DNA from: Actinoalloteichus fjordicus
GTDB lineage: Bacteria; Actinomycetota; Actinomycetes; Mycobacteriales; Pseudonocardiaceae
Assembly (NCBI RefSeq): GCF_001941625.1
Contig: NZ_CP016076.1
Coordinates: 1,798,001 to 1,862,000, forward strand
DNA: 64,000 nucleotides
Reading direction: 5' to 3'
The position numbers were made by a program, and so were the translations under genes. Shown here piece by piece: positions 49,370-58,240 of the stretch (positions are counted from its first letter, which is position 1; every line of letters begins with the position of its first letter). The notes under the pieces are model-generated. The model searched no databases. It had not been told where the DNA came from and saw only the letters and a list, made by a program, of their open reading frames with translations.

Positions 49370-51735
49370 TGAGGCCGACGGCACGACGGGATCTCCGGCT
49401 GGTGCCCTCCGCCCTGTCAGTGTGGGCGGTGACCCTGGTCGGCATCCACGCGGGCCACCTCGCCGCAGCGTGCTTCGGCGCCCTGGCCTGTCTGGTGATG
49501 CTCGGATGCGGTCTCTGTGCCCGTCACGGGGTGCGGGTCGCACGACGCATGACGGCGGGCGTGCTGGCGGCGGGCCTGCTGACTGCTGCGGCGGCCGTCG
49601 GGGTAGGAGTCCGGGAACGCCATGCGAGTGCCCACCCGCTGCGGGAGGCCGCGGAACGAGGCGACGAGGCGCGGGTGCGGATGCAGCTCACCGACGACCC
49701 GGCTCGACTGATGACGGCGGGCTACGCGGGCGATCCAGGTGATGGGCGGCTGCTGGTTCGTGCCCGGCTGGCCGCGATGGAGCTCGACGGACAGCGTCGC
49801 GACACGCGTGGGCGACTGATCGTTCTCGCGGACGACCCCGGCTGGTCGGCGCTGCTGCCGGGCCAACAGGTGACCGCCGAGGGAGCGTTGCTGCCGCCTC
49901 GTCCCGGTGATCTGACGGTGGCGGTGCTTCGGGTACGCGGCCCGCCGCTCGACATCGGGCCGGTCTCGTGGTGGCAGAGCGCCGCAGACACGGTGCGCGG
50001 CGGTCTGCGCACGGCGGCGGAGGTGCTGCACCCTGATCCGGCGGGTCTGCTGCCCGCCTTGGTCGTCGGTGACACCGGGGGACAGTCTCCGCAGGTGGAG
50101 GAGGAGTTCCAAGCGGCAGGCCTGACTCACCTGACGGCAGTGTCCGGGGCGAACCTCGCGATCCTGTGCGGGGCGGTGCTGCTGCTCTGCCGGGCGGTGA
50201 GTCTGGGGCCGGTCCCGTCCACAGTGGCCGCAGCCGTGGCGCTGGTCGGTTTCGTCATCCTGGCTCGACCGGAGCCGAGCGTGCTTCGGGCGGCGGCGAT
50301 GGGCTCGGTGACCCTGCTTGCGTTGGTGTTGGGCAGGCGGCGTTGCGCGCTGCCCGCGCTGGCAGGCACGGTGATCGCCTTGCTGTTGGTGTTGCCTGAA
50401 CTGTCGACGCATCCGGGTTTCGCCTTGTCGGTGGCGGCGACAGCCGGCCTGGTGCTGTTGGCGCCCGGTTGGGCCGGGGCGTTGCGGGATCGGGGAGTGC
50501 CGATCGGTGTCGCCGAGGCCCTTGCGGTCGCGGTGGCGGCGCAGGTCGCGACGGCGCCGTTGATCGCGGGGCTGTCCGGTGAGGTGAGTCTGATCTCGAT
50601 CCTGGCGAACCTCCTGGCCGCTCCCGTGGTCGCGCCCGCGACGCTGCTCGGGGTGTTGGCGGCGCTGGTCTCGCCGTTTCATCTGGGCACCGCCGAGCTG
50701 CTCGTGTATCTGGCGGGGCCGGAGGTGTGGTGGCTGATCCTGGTCGGGAGGCACGCCGCTGCCGTCCCGGCAGCCCGGATCGACTGGCCTTCAGGCGTGA
50801 CGGGCGGGGTGCTGCTCACGGTGCTGGCGCTGATCCTGGTGCTGATCGTGCGCTTCCGGCGGGTCCGTGTCCTCCTGGTGGCGATGCTGTTGGTGACGGT
50901 CCTGTTCCTGTTGCCTGCCAGGCTTGTCTCGCCGGGCTGGCCGCCGAAGGACTGGGCGGTGGTGGCGTGTGACGTCGCGCAGGGCGACGCGGTCGTGCTG
51001 GCCACCGGAGAGCCGGGTCGCGTGGTCCTGGTGGACGTCGGACCGGACACCGGGGCGGTGCACGCCTGCCTCCGCGATCTGGGGGTGCGGTCGATCGCCT
51101 TGATCGTCCTGAGCCATCTTCACGCCGATCACGTCGGGGGACTCACCTCTGCGTTGACCGGCCGGGAGGTCGGGGCGATCGCTCTCGGCCCGGTACGCGT
51201 TCCCGACTGGGCGCACACCAGGGTCCGGGAATCAGCGGCAGCGGCCGACGTACCGGTGGTCGAGCTGCAGGCCGGGCGTCGACTGGCGTGGAGCGATCTC
51301 CTCCTGGAGGTGCTGGGGCCGGTGGACCCCTCATCGAGGGTCGACGCGGAATCGGGAACGGAGGTGAACGACAACTCGCTGGTGCTTCGGGCGACCACGC
51401 CGGCGGGCCGGGTGCTGTTGACCGGCGACATCGAACTCGCCGGACAGTCCGAGCTGTTGCGGTCGGGGGCAGATGTCGGCGCTGAGATCCTCAAGGTGCC
51501 GCACCACGGTTCGCGCTACACCTCACCGAGGTTTCTCGCGGCGGTCCGGCCCCGGACAGCTCTGATCAGCGTGGGAGGTGACAACCGTTACGGGCATCCG
51601 AGCGCCACGGTGGTCGAGGAGCTGTCGGCTCTAGGGGCCGTGGTGTTGCGCACCGATCGCGGCGGTGACGTGGCCGTGGTGGTTCGAGACGGTGACCAGG
51701 CCGTCGTCAGGAGAGCGGTGGAGAGCACTCCGTAG
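49366..51735 (+). CDS. comEC: ComEC/Rec2 competence channel
   Basis: 789 residues. Several N-terminal helices, a DUF4131-like soluble segment, the Competence domain (HLTAVSGANLAILCG, PSVLRAAAMGSV) with many helices, and a C-terminal metallo-beta-lactamase-like domain with SHLHADHVGG and HHGSRYTSP. Forms the inner-membrane DNA channel. Two adjacent ATGs at 49366 and 49369 are both possible starts. Confidence 0.96.
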   Translation: MMRPTARRDLRLVPSALSVWAVTLVGIHAGHLAAACFGALACLVMLGCGLCARHGVRVARRMTAGVLAAGLLTAAAAVGVGVRERHASAHPLREAAERGDEARVRMQLTDDPARLMTAGYAGDPGDGRLLVRARLAAMELDGQRRDTRGRLIVLADDPGWSALLPGQQVTAEGALLPPRPGDLTVAVLRVRGPPLDIGPVSWWQSAADTVRGGLRTAAEVLHPDPAGLLPALVVGDTGGQSPQVEEEFQAAGLTHLTAVSGANLAILCGAVLLLCRAVSLGPVPSTVAAAVALVGFVILARPEPSVLRAAAMGSVTLLALVLGRRRCALPALAGTVIALLLVLPELSTHPGFALSVAATAGLVLLAPGWAGALRDRGVPIGVAEALAVAVAAQVATAPLIAGLSGEVSLISILANLLAAPVVAPATLLGVLAALVSPFHLGTAELLVYLAGPEVWWLILVGRHAAAVPAARIDWPSGVTGGVLLTVLALILVLIVRFRRVRVLLVAMLLVTVLFLLPARLVSPGWPPKDWAVVACDVAQGDAVVLATGEPGRVVLVDVGPDTGAVHACLRDLGVRSIALIVLSHLHADHVGGLTSALTGREVGAIALGPVRVPDWAHTRVRESAAAADVPVVELQAGRRLAWSDLLLEVLGPVDPSSRVDAESGTEVNDNSLVLRATTPAGRVLLTGDIELAGQSELLRSGADVGAEILKVPHHGSRYTSPRFLAAVRPRTALISVGGDNRYGHPSATVVEELSALGAVVLRTDRGGDVAVVVRDGDQAVVRRAVESTP

Positions 51736-52067
51736 CTTGTGCCCGGCTCGGGCCGGACCCGGCAGCGTGCATCCTCTGCAGGCTGCTCCGAGGCAGTCTG
51801 CCCTGCCCACCTGCGTGAGAGAAGGGACGCCGCGTCGCTCGGCGGGTGGCTGGAAGGCAGGCGCCGCCGGAGAACAGGACGACAACGACTGGGCCTGCCC
51901 TGACGTCGTGGGCACCGACTCGGGTCGTCCCCGGACATGACGTGGCGCCGCCGGCGGGCGCCGGGCTTCGGGTACTGACACTCGACGGGCCGTACATCGG
52001 ATGGCCGCCCATGCCGAGTTGGGCGGTCCCGCCATCCGGCGGGTGCCGATGCCACGGCAGAACCTGC

Positions 52068-52114
52068 CACCCGGCGGGCGCGCCGGGTGAGTCTTGCCTG
52101 CCGACGCGGCAGGC
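52068..52114. repeat. two consecutive GC-rich hairpins
   Basis: CACCCGGCG / CGCCGGGTG (9-bp stem, 4-base loop, 52068-52089), then GCCTGCCG / CGGCAGGC (8-bp stem, 3-base loop, 52096-52114). Related GGCGGG-containing short sequences recur near 51950 and 52035. It lies about 330 bases after comEC, too far for an ordinary terminator. Confidence 0.5.
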
Positions 52115-52172
52115 GGGTGGAACGAACCGCCACGGCGCAGAACCAACGGGAAGGGCGGAGGTGGAGGCGGGC

Positions 52173-52200
52173 GGGTGGGGAGGGGGAGGGGGAGGGAGGG
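52173..52200 (+). repeat. G-quadruplex-prone polypurine tract
   Basis: Six runs of three to five G separated by single A or T bases, inside a longer purine-only stretch. On the plus strand it satisfies the four-run G-quadruplex pattern several times over. Confidence 0.6.
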
Positions 52201-52996
52201 AGACAACCCCGGCGGTCTCGGTCTCGGCCGCCGCCGCATTTCCGTGCGGCACGAGGCCGGTCGATGTGAGCCTGCATCTCAGCGCGGCGCCGGAGTCGGC
52301 CACGTCATGGACGGGCGATGCCGCCTGCCGCGCGCCGTTGCCAGCCGGCGCTACCCGGTGCTGGGGTACCGCTGTCCGGTTCACCTGACCGGGTCGTCGA
52401 TCACGTCCGATGCCGCTGGGCCGGGGGTGTGACGGCTTGGCGTCGCCGCATACGTGGCTGCCACTCACCGAGTGGGCGTTGCCGCCGCACACACGGGCGC
52501 CGCAGATGCAGACGCCGCTCACACAGACGCGGTTTCTCGTCCCGGGCCGTCATTCGGCAGCCGACGTCCATCGCCGCGCCACGGAGAGACGCGGCGACCG
52601 ACGGCAGCCGCCTGCCCCGGCGTAGCGGGGCGGCGCCGGTAGTTCAGCGGCGCCTGATGGAGCTGAACTGCGGTCCTGCTCCGGACCGGACCGAGCGACC
52701 GCGCCCGCGAATCCCGATCGCAGCGGAGACGGAGGACCGGTATTCGCCGCCGACTTCGCCTGTGGCGTCGACCCGGCACGTATTCCATGACTGCGCCCGG
52801 CCGATTCGTCCCGCCGAATCCGCCCTGGCCGAATGCGCCCGGCCCCACGTGCAGGGTCTGCTCGCCAAGCCCAGAGAGGACCGACTGGACGGCACCGCCT
52901 TAGACGCACCGCGCCGAACTGCCGTGAGGTGCCCCGACTGAAGACACTCCAGCCGGAGGACTTCGGCGGAACGGCGGGAACAGGCCTCGCCGTTAG

Positions 52997-53040
52997 CGCG
53001 CCGTCGGAGGGGAGACGACTGTCTGCACTCCGACGGCGCG
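52997..53040 (-). terminator. terminator after thrC
   Basis: Perfect 13-bp stem CGCGCCGTCGGAG / CTCCGACGGCGCG with an 18-base loop, itself partly paired. It lies 31 bases past the stop of the minus-strand thrC gene. Confidence 0.65.
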
Positions 53041-53071
53041 ACTGTCCGGCTTCGGCACAGGCTTCCGGTCG

Positions 53072-54334
53072 TCAGTACCCGAGTGCCTCGTGCACTGCCT
53101 TCGAGGAGGGCGGCACCGTGGCCTTGGGACCGACATGGTCCTGAATGGCATCGAGCGTCTTGAGCCCGTCGCCGGTGATCAGCAGTACGGTCTCGGCCTC
53201 CGGATCAAGCTTGCCCGCCTCGATGAGCTTCTTCGTCGTGGCCACGGTGACCCCGCCTGCGGTCTCGGTGAAGATCCCCTCGGTCCGGGCCAACAGGCGG
53301 ATGCCCGCCACCACCTCGTCGTCGCTGACGTCCTCGATCGCTCCGCCCGTCCGCCGTACGGCGTCCAGCACGTAGGGCCCGTCGGCGGGCGCGCCGATCG
53401 CCAGCGAGCGAGCGATCGTGTCCGGACGCACCGGTTGCACCACGTCGCTGCCCGCTCGGAACGCGGCCGACACCGGCGAGCAGCCGGTCGCCTGGGCACC
53501 GAAGACGCGGTAGGGCGTGGGCTCCACCAATCCGAGCGTCCCCAGCTCCTGGAAGCCCTTGTCGACCTTCGTGAGCTGGGCCCCGGAGGCGATCGGCACG
53601 ACGATCTGTTCTGGCAGCCGCCAGCCGAGTTGTTCGGCGACCTCGAAGGCGAGTGTCTTCGAGCCCTCGGCGTAATAGGGCCGCACGTTGACGTTGACGA
53701 ACGCCCAGTCCTCGTGTTCGGCGGCCAGCTCGGTGGCGAGTCGATTCACGTCGTCGTAGTTGCCGTCCACGGCGATGAGCGCGCCGTCGTAGACGGCGGT
53801 CGTCAGCACTTTCGCCCGCTCCAGGGAGGAGGGGATCAGCACGATGGACCGCCAGCCCGCCCTGGCCGCCGCGGCGGCGACGGCGTTGGCGAGATTGCCG
53901 GTGGAGGGGCAGGCCAAGACCTGGAAGCCCAATTCACGGGCGGCGGCCAGTGCCACGGCGACCACGCGGTCCTTGAACGAATGGGTGGGGTTGCCGGTGT
54001 CGTCCTTGACCCACAGGTTCTTCAACCCCAGTTCGGCGGCGAGGCGATCGGCGCGAACCAGTCGGGTGAGGCCTGGCTGGGTGTTGGCGTGGTCGTCGAC
54101 GTCGGCGGGCACCGGGAGAAGCCCGCGATACCGCCAGATCGATCGAGGCCCGGCCTCGATGTCCTCCCGGCGAATCCTGCCGAACTCGTAGGCCACCTCC
54201 AGCGGCCCGAAACACTCGGCGCAGGCGAACTCGGCGGCCAGCGGAGTTCGATTCCCGCATTCCCGACAGGACAGGGCGGCGGCGGGACCAAGGTCCAGCG
54301 TGGCGTTCGTGGGCGTGCGCAGGGTCGTCGTCAT
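53072..54334 (-). CDS. thrC: threonine-synthase-like PLP enzyme under SAM riboswitch control
   Basis: A fold-type II PLP enzyme, 420 residues. N-terminal zinc-ribbon-like segment with Cys23, 26, 38 and 41 (CREC...CAEC), substrate-region DDTGNPTHSFKDR with the PLP Lys121, a phosphate-binding SGAQL-type loop (VPIASGAQLTKVDKGFQEL) and a C-terminal ETAGGVTVATTKKL. By family it converts O-phosphohomoserine to threonine. However, it stands alone (no hom or thrB) and is preceded by a SAM-I riboswitch. That fits the threonine-synthase homologues described in Streptomyces (from memory) that make homocysteine from O-phosphohomoserine with a thiocarboxylated carrier protein. No such carrier gene is adjacent. 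Start ATG 54334 with GGAGAGG upstream. Confidence 0.88.
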   Translation of the reverse strand: MTTTLRTPTNATLDLGPAAALSCRECGNRTPLAAEFACAECFGPLEVAYEFGRIRREDIEAGPRSIWRYRGLLPVPADVDDHANTQPGLTRLVRADRLAAELGLKNLWVKDDTGNPTHSFKDRVVAVALAAARELGFQVLACPSTGNLANAVAAAAARAGWRSIVLIPSSLERAKVLTTAVYDGALIAVDGNYDDVNRLATELAAEHEDWAFVNVNVRPYYAEGSKTLAFEVAEQLGWRLPEQIVVPIASGAQLTKVDKGFQELGTLGLVEPTPYRVFGAQATGCSPVSAAFRAGSDVVQPVRPDTIARSLAIGAPADGPYVLDAVRRTGGAIEDVSDDEVVAGIRLLARTEGIFTETAGGVTVATTKKLIEAGKLDPEAETVLLITGDGLKTLDAIQDHVGPKATVPPSSKAVHEALGY

Positions 54335-54346
54335 CGCGAGGCCTCT

Positions 54347-54474
54347 CCTCATCTTTCCCGCAGCGCGGGCCGGAATTGGCACCGTGATCGTCGAATGCCG
54401 CTGGACGCGGCCGGGCTGTCGACGCCGGTTGCCGGGGTTTCGCAGGGCCGGACCCTCTACCCCTCTGGATGAAG
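54347..54474 (-). promoter_or_regulatory. SAM-I (S-box) riboswitch
   Basis: Read 5' to 3' on the minus strand, the RNA has P1 CUUCAUC / GAUGAGG, then CAGAGGGGUAGAGGGUCCGG and CCCUGCGAAACCCCGGCAACC (P2, kink-turn and pseudoknot), a P3 helix GGCGUCGA / UCGACGAUC, and the hallmark J3/4 GGUGCCAAUUCC followed by P4 and AAAGAUGAGG. These are the conserved S-box elements in the correct order. The 3' strand of P1 overlaps the start of the AGGAGAGG Shine-Dalgarno of thrC and there is no room for a terminator, so translational control is likely: SAM binding should hide the ribosome site. A TAGGGT (54498-54493) just upstream is a possible -10. Confidence 0.92.
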
Positions 54475-54854
54475 TGTTCAGTTGTGTCACCAACCCTAGG
54501 GCATCGAAACGGGTCGAAACCACCCTCTGTCCGAGGTGTGGGACCGCCGAGCCTCGGAGGTGCCCTGGGGGACGTCGAGCCGGGCCGACGAGCGGGCGGT
54601 CCGACTGACCAGGTGCAATCCCGGCTGCCGACCAGGGCAGACCCGAGCGGCGAGCACAGCGCGGCGCCGACGTCGGACATGCCACGTCCGTACCTCGGCT
54701 GTACTGCGACGAGGTCCTTCCCGACCCCGGAGGACCGCGCCGCCCCGCCGGGGTCTGCGGACCCGCTCCGACACCGAGGTCGCGGCTGGCCGGTCGCCGG
54801 CTGCCGGACTCGACTCCACGGAGGTCGGTCGGGGACCCGTGCCAGGATGAGCGG
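54475..54854. other. divergent region between the riboswitch and holA
   Basis: 380 bases with no recognisable gene. It should hold the thrC promoter (TAGGGT at 54493-54498, minus strand) and the holA promoter; CAGGAT, six bases before the holA GTG, is a candidate leaderless -10. Confidence 0.5.
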
Positions 54855-55835
54855 GTGAACACGCGAGTCGCCCCACCTGCTCCGGTTCAGCTCGTCCTCG
54901 GTGAGGAGGAGCTGCTCGTCGAGCGTGCGGTGCGGGCGGCGTCGGAGGCGGCGCGACAGGTCGACCCGATGACCGAGACGGTGCGGGTCAAGGCCGGCGA
55001 ACTGACCCTCCCCCGGTTCACCGAGCTGGTGAGCCCGTCGCTGTTCGGGGAAGGGCGGGTCGTCGTCGTGGACGCCGCGCAGGATGCCGGACAGGAACTC
55101 GCAGAAGCGCTCGTCTCCTATCGGCCGCAGCCCGACGACGGGATCGTGCTGGTCGTGGTCCATTCCGGCGGTGGTCGGGCCAAACTCGCGAAGCAGCTTC
55201 CCGCCACCCTCCGCAAGGCGGGCGCGGACGTCCGGGAGTGCGGGAAGATCACCAGAGCCGCTGAGCGGGAGAACTTCGTTCGCAACGAGGTTCGCCAGGT
55301 GGGCGGACGGATCGATCCCGGCGGGGTCACCGCCTTGGTCGAGACGGTGGGGTCGGACCTGCGAGAACTCGCCGCCGCCGCCACTCAGCTCGTCGCCGAC
55401 ACCGAGGGGCCGATCGACGAGGCGACGGTGCGCCGCTACCACCGGGGCCGGGCCGAGGTGACCGGGTTCGCGGTCGCGGAGAAGGCCGTGACCGGCGATC
55501 GAGCCGGTGCGCTCGAAGCGCTGCGGTGGGCACTCCAGCTCGGCGTGCCCGCCGTACTCGTCGCCGACGCCCTGGCCGACGCCGTGCGCAGCATCGCGTT
55601 GGTGCGCGGGGCGCGCAACGGCGACCCGTTCCAGCTCGCGGGGGAGTTGGGCATGCCGCCGTGGAAGATCAAGAAGGTGCGTACCCAGGTTCGCGGTTGG
55701 GAGGAGGCCGGACTCGCCGAGGCGATGCACCTGGTCGCCCGACTCAACGGCGAGGTCAAGGGGCAGGCGGCCGACGCGAGTTACGCATTGGAACGCGCGG
55801 TCTTCGGCATCATCGACGCCCGCGCCCGGCACTGA
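54855..55835 (+). CDS. holA: DNA polymerase III subunit delta
   Basis: Clamp-loader subunit that opens the sliding clamp. 326 residues: PVQLVLGEEELLVERAVRAA at the start, the clamp-binding region LTLPRFTELVSPSLFGEGRVVVV, and the C-terminal collar (GDPFQLAGELGMPPWKIKKV, ALERAVFGI). The GTG at 54855 is probably leaderless (CAGGAT six bases upstream). Convergent with rpsT. Confidence 0.95.
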   Translation: MNTRVAPPAPVQLVLGEEELLVERAVRAASEAARQVDPMTETVRVKAGELTLPRFTELVSPSLFGEGRVVVVDAAQDAGQELAEALVSYRPQPDDGIVLVVVHSGGGRAKLAKQLPATLRKAGADVRECGKITRAAERENFVRNEVRQVGGRIDPGGVTALVETVGSDLRELAAAATQLVADTEGPIDEATVRRYHRGRAEVTGFAVAEKAVTGDRAGALEALRWALQLGVPAVLVADALADAVRSIALVRGARNGDPFQLAGELGMPPWKIKKVRTQVRGWEEAGLAEAMHLVARLNGEVKGQAADASYALERAVFGIIDARARH

Positions 55836-56008
55836 CTCCGCGCCCTCGGCGACGGGCGGGTGGTCGAAGCTCGTCCGCAACGGTCTCGGCAGCCGCCTGA
55901 GCCCACAGCCGGGCCTCACTGCCGACGTTCAGCGCACCGCACTCCCGCGACGGTGCCGACACGGCCAGCGATGACACCTGTCATGGCTGTGACCAGGCCG
56001 GACGCAGA

Positions 56009-56039
56009 AAGGACGCCTCGGGCAACCCGAGACGTCCTT
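56009..56039 (-). terminator. terminator after rpsT
   Basis: Read on the minus strand, AAGGACGUCUCGGG pairs with CCCGAGGCGUCCUU over 14 positions with one U-G wobble and a UUG loop, followed by UCU. On the plus strand the same pair is an A/C mismatch, so the structure is better for minus-strand (rpsT) transcripts than for holA. Confidence 0.8.
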
Positions 56040-56149
56040 CCGATGGTGCTGAAACCTGCCCCGCGTCTTTCCGGTGCCGTGGCGGCGACTCGTTCACAGC
56101 GCCGTCGGGAACCGGAGGTCTTTGCGGGCCGAAGCCCTTCCGGGACGGC

Positions 56150-56410
56150 TCAGAGCTGGTTCGCGCGCTGCGCGATCGCCGACTTCTTGTTCGCGGCCTG
56201 GTTGGCGTGGATGACGCCCTTGCTCGCGGCCTTGTCCAGCTTGCGGCAGGCCTCACGGCTCAACTCGACGGCCTTGGCCTTGTCACCGGCGTCGGCGGCC
56301 TCGCGGAACTTGCGGATCGCGGTCTTGACCGAGGACTTCACCGACTTGTTCCGCAGCCGGGCCTTCTCGTTGGTCTTGATCCGCTTGACCTGTGACTTGA
56401 TGTTCGCCAC
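56150..56410 (-). CDS. rpsT: 30S ribosomal protein bS20
   Basis: 86 residues beginning (M)[29 protein letters not shown] and ending [20 protein letters not shown]: the classic bS20 sequence. Binds 16S rRNA. The GTG at 56410 has GAGGGG about seven bases upstream; upstream in-frame codons are not conserved. A TAGACT (56555-56550, minus strand) is a possible -10 for a leader of about 130 bases. Confidence 0.98.
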   Translation of the reverse strand: MANIKSQVKRIKTNEKARLRNKSVKSSVKTAIRKFREAADAGDKAKAVELSREACRKLDKAASKGVIHANQAANKKSAIAQRANQL

Positions 56411-56651
56411 GCGACAACCCCTCGGTCTCGATGTGTGTTCTGTCGTGCCGCGTTCGTCGTGGCGCTGCCGGGATGACCCGTGAGCGACGAGGCTCGACGG
56501 TCGCTGGCAGCCTTCCTCCATAGCGGAATGCCACACGGCACGACGGCGAAGTCTAACAGCCCCGGATCAGGGCTTTTGTCGCCCGCCGACCTGCGAGAAC
56601 GCTGTGACGATTCTCGCGCCGCGCGGCCCCTCCGGCGATGGTCGTGCTCCG

Positions 56652-56657
56652 TAGGCT
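56652..56657 (+). promoter_or_regulatory. -10 element of leaderless TauE-like gene
   Basis: TAGGCT six bases before the GTG at 56664; no Shine-Dalgarno between. Confidence 0.5.
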
Positions 56658-56663
56658 CGACGG

Positions 56664-57470
56664 GTGTTCAACCCTCTCGACTGGCCTGGCTTCGCCGACG
56701 TGTCGATGGCCGCACTGCTGTTCCTGTGCGTCGCCGCGTTCGCTGCGGGCGCGGTCGATGCGATCGTCGGCGGTGGCGGGCTGATTCAGCTGCCCGCCCT
56801 GCTGCTGATCATGCCGGGTGGAGACACCTTGTTGAGCCTGGCGACGAGCAAGGTCGCCGCCTTCGCAGGCACTGCGTCTGCGGTTCCCACTTATGCGCGG
56901 CGGACTCGCATCGACTGGTGGACCGCCGTGCCGATGGCGTCGATCGCGTTCGGCGGAGCGGTCGGCGGTGCCGCGTTCGCGAATCTGCTGCCGGGGCGGG
57001 TGTTGAACGGGGTCGTGCTCTTCGCGCTGGTCGCCGTCGGGATCTACACTTGGCGCAAGCCTTCGCTCGGGTCCGTCGAGACGCCGCGCTTCGGACGGCG
57101 TGTGCAGATCCTGCTCGCCGGACTCGGCGGCATGACGATCGGCTTCTGGGATGGGCTCGCCGGGCCGGGCACCGGGTCCTTCCTGGTGTTCCTGCTGGTG
57201 GGGCTGCTGGGCTTCGCGTTCTTACACGCCTCGGCGACGGCCAAGCTGGTCAACACCGCCACCAATCTGGGGGCGCTCTGCTATTTCATCCCGGCAGGCA
57301 AGGTTCTGTGGGGGCTCGGGCTGGTGATGGCTGTGTGCAACATCGCCGGCAGCGTCTCGGGAGCGTTGCTCGCGACCAGCCGAGGCTCGACCTTCGTGCG
57401 CAAGGTCTTCCTGTCGGTGGTCGCCGCGATGGCCCTGACGCTCGGCGCTCGGCTGTTCTTCGGTACCTGA
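56664..57470 (+). CDS. TSUP/TauE-SafE family permease
   Basis: 268 residues, seven to eight helices, of the sulfite/sulfoacetate exporter family. Diagnostic segments: AGAVDAIVGGGGLIQLPALLLI near the N-terminus, LATSKVAAFAGTASAVPTYARR, and the second-repeat GFWDGLAGPGTGSFLVFLLVGLLG followed by ATAKLVNTATNLGALCYF. Transports an anion such as sulfite or a sulfonate; the substrate is not determined by context. Confidence 0.93.
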   Translation: MFNPLDWPGFADVSMAALLFLCVAAFAAGAVDAIVGGGGLIQLPALLLIMPGGDTLLSLATSKVAAFAGTASAVPTYARRTRIDWWTAVPMASIAFGGAVGGAAFANLLPGRVLNGVVLFALVAVGIYTWRKPSLGSVETPRFGRRVQILLAGLGGMTIGFWDGLAGPGTGSFLVFLLVGLLGFAFLHASATAKLVNTATNLGALCYFIPAGKVLWGLGLVMAVCNIAGSVSGALLATSRGSTFVRKVFLSVVAAMALTLGARLFFGT

Positions 57471-57563
57471 CTCCCTCGCCTGTTCGTCGCCCGCTCGCAT
57501 AGGTCCGGTATCGGTTCCCGCCGGGAGGTCGACAAGCGGTGCCCATGGCCAGAAGATGGCCGC

Positions 57564-58034
57564 GTGCAGTCTCGGCCAGACACGTCCTATACCCCGCGTC
57601 CGGTTCGTTTCCTCGGCATCGAGGAGGCAGGTGGGTGGCGGATCAAGTGCTACGGCATAGCCGAGGGCTCGCGATATCCGAGGGCCGAGTTGGTCGATGC
57701 GGGTGTCGCGCGCGCCGTCGAGGTCCTCGCGTCGGTCCGAGGCGATCAGGGCGCGCACGGTGTCGCCTACCTGATGGCCCACGACTCACGGGACCAGTGC
57801 GTGGTGTCGGTGGACTGGTGGATGCGTTCTCATGAACTGTGGCAGCGGTCGTTCCGCTCGTCGGTGGAACGGCCGGAGGAGTTCTCCGAGATCCGTGAGG
57901 TGCTGGTGGCGCAGGTGTGGGAGTTGGCCGTGATCGGGTACGAGCGCGCGGCGTGGATGCGACACGTGCTGGCGAACCGCAGCGGCCCCGATTTCGGCGC
58001 CTATCTCGACGACGCCTTCGAAGGGCTCGTCTGA
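57564..58034 (+). CDS. conserved hypothetical protein
   Basis: 156 residues, no named family recognised. Soluble, with many aromatic residues (RFLGIEEAGGWRIKCYGIA, VSVDWWMRSHELWQRSFRSS, YERAAWMRHVLANRSGPDF), a pattern of a globular cytosolic protein rather than random reading. A GTG start at 57564 places the family-like sequence right after a short tail; no strong Shine-Dalgarno. Convergent with the DAHP synthase gene. Confidence 0.75.
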   Translation: MQSRPDTSYTPRPVRFLGIEEAGGWRIKCYGIAEGSRYPRAELVDAGVARAVEVLASVRGDQGAHGVAYLMAHDSRDQCVVSVDWWMRSHELWQRSFRSSVERPEEFSEIREVLVAQVWELAVIGYERAAWMRHVLANRSGPDFGAYLDDAFEGLV

Positions 58035-58240
58035 GCCCTGCGGCCTTTCACGTGAGCGGCGTGGGGGAGAGGGAGACCGGAACCTGACTCCGAGCGTGCG
58101 CGGCCTGCCTGACCCCGCCGCCCAGCCGCCTCCGCGACGTCGGCTCCCGTCTCGCTCTCCCCGCGTCGCCTCTGTCCCATCCGCAACGCACGTACCCCTG
58201 ATCAGCCCGATCGGCCGGGGTCGGAAGAGACCGCTCCGGG

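Larger units (their letters stand above)
51736..52996. other. 1.26-kb non-coding region between comEC and thrC
   Basis: Open frames exist on both strands but read like out-of-frame GC-rich sequence with long Pro/Gly/Arg runs and no recognisable motifs. The region contains a cluster of GCGGGC-rich short palindromes (51950-52115), a G-rich polypurine tract (52173-52200), and then unstructured sequence. In M. tuberculosis, as I recall, the ComEC and HolA genes are adjacent, so this region plus thrC is an insertion relative to that order. Confidence 0.5.

Noticed and set aside
51846-52388. 180-codon plus-strand frame after comEC
   Set aside because: Gly/Pro/Cys-scattered composition, runs through the poly-G tract, no start signal.
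55971-55984. ATGACA-CC-TGTCAT palindrome between holA and rpsT
   Set aside because: It lies between two convergent gene ends, where an operator is unlikely; probably chance.
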